32,985 nucleotides of DNA from Blastocladiella britannica (taxonomy: Eukaryota > Blastocladiomycota > Blastocladiomycetes > Blastocladiales > Blastocladiaceae). The translations under genes were made by a program, and so were the position numbers. The DNA lies in contig MU624668.1 in NCBI GenBank assembly GCA_025349905.2, forward strand, positions 1 to 32,985. The letters run 5' to 3'. Under the pieces are notes generated by a model that did not search any database, was not told the origin of the DNA, and saw only the letters and a program-made list of their open reading frames with translations. This document shows positions 31,451 to 32,985 of the stretch, in pieces (position 1 is the first letter of the stretch; every line of letters starts with the position of its first letter).

Positions 31451-32933
31451 ATGGCATATCAACCAACCGACCACGGCCTTGTCGTCGCCTCGCAGGTCTT
31501 GCCTGGTGCCGCCACCACTCAAGAGGATGGAATGCTCGACGACCTCCTGTCCACCATGGAATTCTCGGACCCGGAATCAGAGACCGACGATGAGGCAGTC
31601 CCGTTCACGCTCCCCGCCTACACGGCCCGCGTCGCCATCGATGGCCACTTCCTTCAGCCCTGGTACCAGCCTGGACTGTCCTCGGAATCCTTAAACGCGG
31701 CGGTGGCCCACGAGCTCGAGACCAATGCTTTGGGTCCCATCACCATTCGCCACGCCGCCGACTACTTTTACTTCGAGGGCAACCCAACCGAAGCCGAGCG
31801 GATATGTCGAGCGTGGATCGTGCATGCGACCAACCCCATTGTGAATGAACTGCACCCGTCCGTGAAACGCGTCACTGGATACAAGGAAATGGCCGAGACG
31901 GGATTGCGGTGCGCGTACAAGCTGCGGGACGCCGACTTGGCGGCTCTGCACTACTCGCTACTCGTATGTTGCCATTAACGTGGACTGGCACCATGGGGGA
32001 CTGACCATAATGAAAGTGCAGACCAACTTTGACGGTAACTTGGCCCACCTCCTCGGCTCGTACCACACCTACTTCCCCGTTTCGCAACCCATGTCCGCGA
32101 CAACTCTGGACCGTCTGACCTACCCTGTCCCCGCCTCTTTCCGCGTCACAGCGTACCCCCCAACCCTCTCTGACCTAGTGGTCTCGCTGTGGACATCCAT
32201 GGGCACCCACACCGGGTCGGACATCGTGGTCCTTCCCGAACTACGCGACGTTCTGATCAGTGCCTCCAGTTCTGGGGTGTCGGTTGAGTTAAGGGCCGTG
32301 ATACGGGTCCTGGCCGCGTACGTGCACGCGCGCGTGATGGCGGCGCTAGCGAACGCGCGATTACCCGCGGCCAACACGCGCGCGGCGGCGCGGCTGGCCA
32401 AGCTTCGCGACCACGTCGGTTCGGGGAAGCTTCTACCTGGAGTAGACGATCTAGTGGGCCCAACGACCGTGACGGTTCCATTGACCAACCGCGGGGACGT
32501 GACGTGGCACTTGGTCCCCTTTTCCGACCCGTTGATGCAGCCGGTCCACGGGCCCAGCGTCACATCGGATATCATGGACGACTGGTGCACGCAAGTGGCC
32601 GCGTGGACATGGACTCCCCTCGACGTGCCCGAATTCACAGCTGCTCCCGCCATTGCTGCCACCGAGGATGAGACCACCATGGGTTCGTCGACATGGTCCA
32701 CTCCAGAGGTACTGGCGGCGCTGGATGGGATCTACCGCGAATGCATTCGCGGGGCGCACCGCGGGGAGTGTCCGGCGGCGTGGGCGCTTGGCCGCACGGG
32801 GGTTGCCGAGGTCGACGATGTCCCGCGGCGGGTTATTGGCTTTGTTCCCACTGCCGATGGTGCCGCCAATCAAGACGAGGAGGATCATCTAATCGAGGAA
32901 GAAGAGGAGGAGTCAAGTGCTCGGAACTTGTAA
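31451..32933 (+). CDS. Unidentified protein with TPR-like helical repeat region
   Basis: Two exons (31451-31963 and 32022-32933) around a 58-base intron (GTATGT..GTGCAG, phase 0) give 474 residues. Residues 20-60 are acidic (EFSDPESETDDEAVPF). The next part, about 65-200, looks like paired helices of a TPR-type repeat: IRHAADYFYFEGNPTEAERI, KEMAETGLRCAYKLRDADLA, LHYSLLTNFDGNLAHLLGSY. The C-terminal half has helical and mixed segments with conserved-looking WHLVPFSDPLMQPVHGPS and a strongly acidic end (EEDHLIEEEEEESS). There is no signal peptide or membrane segment. I do not recognise the family. Third-position G/C bias, the clean splice and the length all support a real gene. The stop TAA at 32931-32933 is followed by AT-rich sequence to the window end. 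Confidence 0.75.
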
Positions 32934-32985
32934 TAGGTCAATATAAAAATGTATTGGGGGTTCGGTATCGTTCGAGCAATACATG

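Overview
The window is nuclear DNA from a eukaryote with a compact, GC-rich genome and short introns. I read 15 protein genes, most of them interrupted by introns of 53-90 bases (outliers of 108, 130 and 183 if splicing is read as below). The best guess is a zoosporic fungus, Blastocladiomycota or Chytridiomycota. The grounds are an ODAD3/CCDC151-type outer dynein arm docking protein, which implies motile flagella, together with a fungal-looking secreted tyrosinase, a Ptc2-like phosphatase and a small spliced eL36 gene. The taxonomic call is inference.

Layout, left to right: 3' end of an unidentified gene (+, 2-512); ERCC1/Rad10 (-, 564-1861); nucleoporin Nup58/Nup49 (+, 1924-3801); a small basic protein (-, 3862-4428); ODAD3 (+, 4614-6383); a GPI-anchor-like tyrosinase (+, 6815-8552); a PP2C phosphatase (-, 8713-9994); eIF3b (+, 10323-12689); a very large Cid1/GLD-2-type nucleotidyltransferase (-, 12735-19342); NEMF/Rqc2 (+, 20015-23711); a TMEM97/EXPERA protein (+, 23745-24382); a large WD-repeat protein (-, 24420-28787); RBBP4/Hat2-type histone chaperone (+, 29117-30686); ribosomal protein eL36 (-, 30742-31291); an unidentified 474-residue protein (+, 31451-32933).

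Most neighbours alternate in strand. Five convergent pairs have only 37-60 bases between stop codons, and the ERCC1/Nup58 divergent pair has 62 bases between start codons. No operon, CRISPR array, mobile element, rRNA or tRNA was found. The genes do not form one pathway. Many are housekeeping: DNA repair, nuclear pore, translation initiation, ribosome quality control, chromatin, ribosome. Three are more specific: flagellar assembly, secreted copper enzyme, RNA tailing.

Exon limits were set by eye from GT..AG sites, reading-frame continuity and family resemblance. No alignment or transcript data were available. Two junctions, in Nup58 and in the WD-repeat gene, stay ambiguous and are marked.
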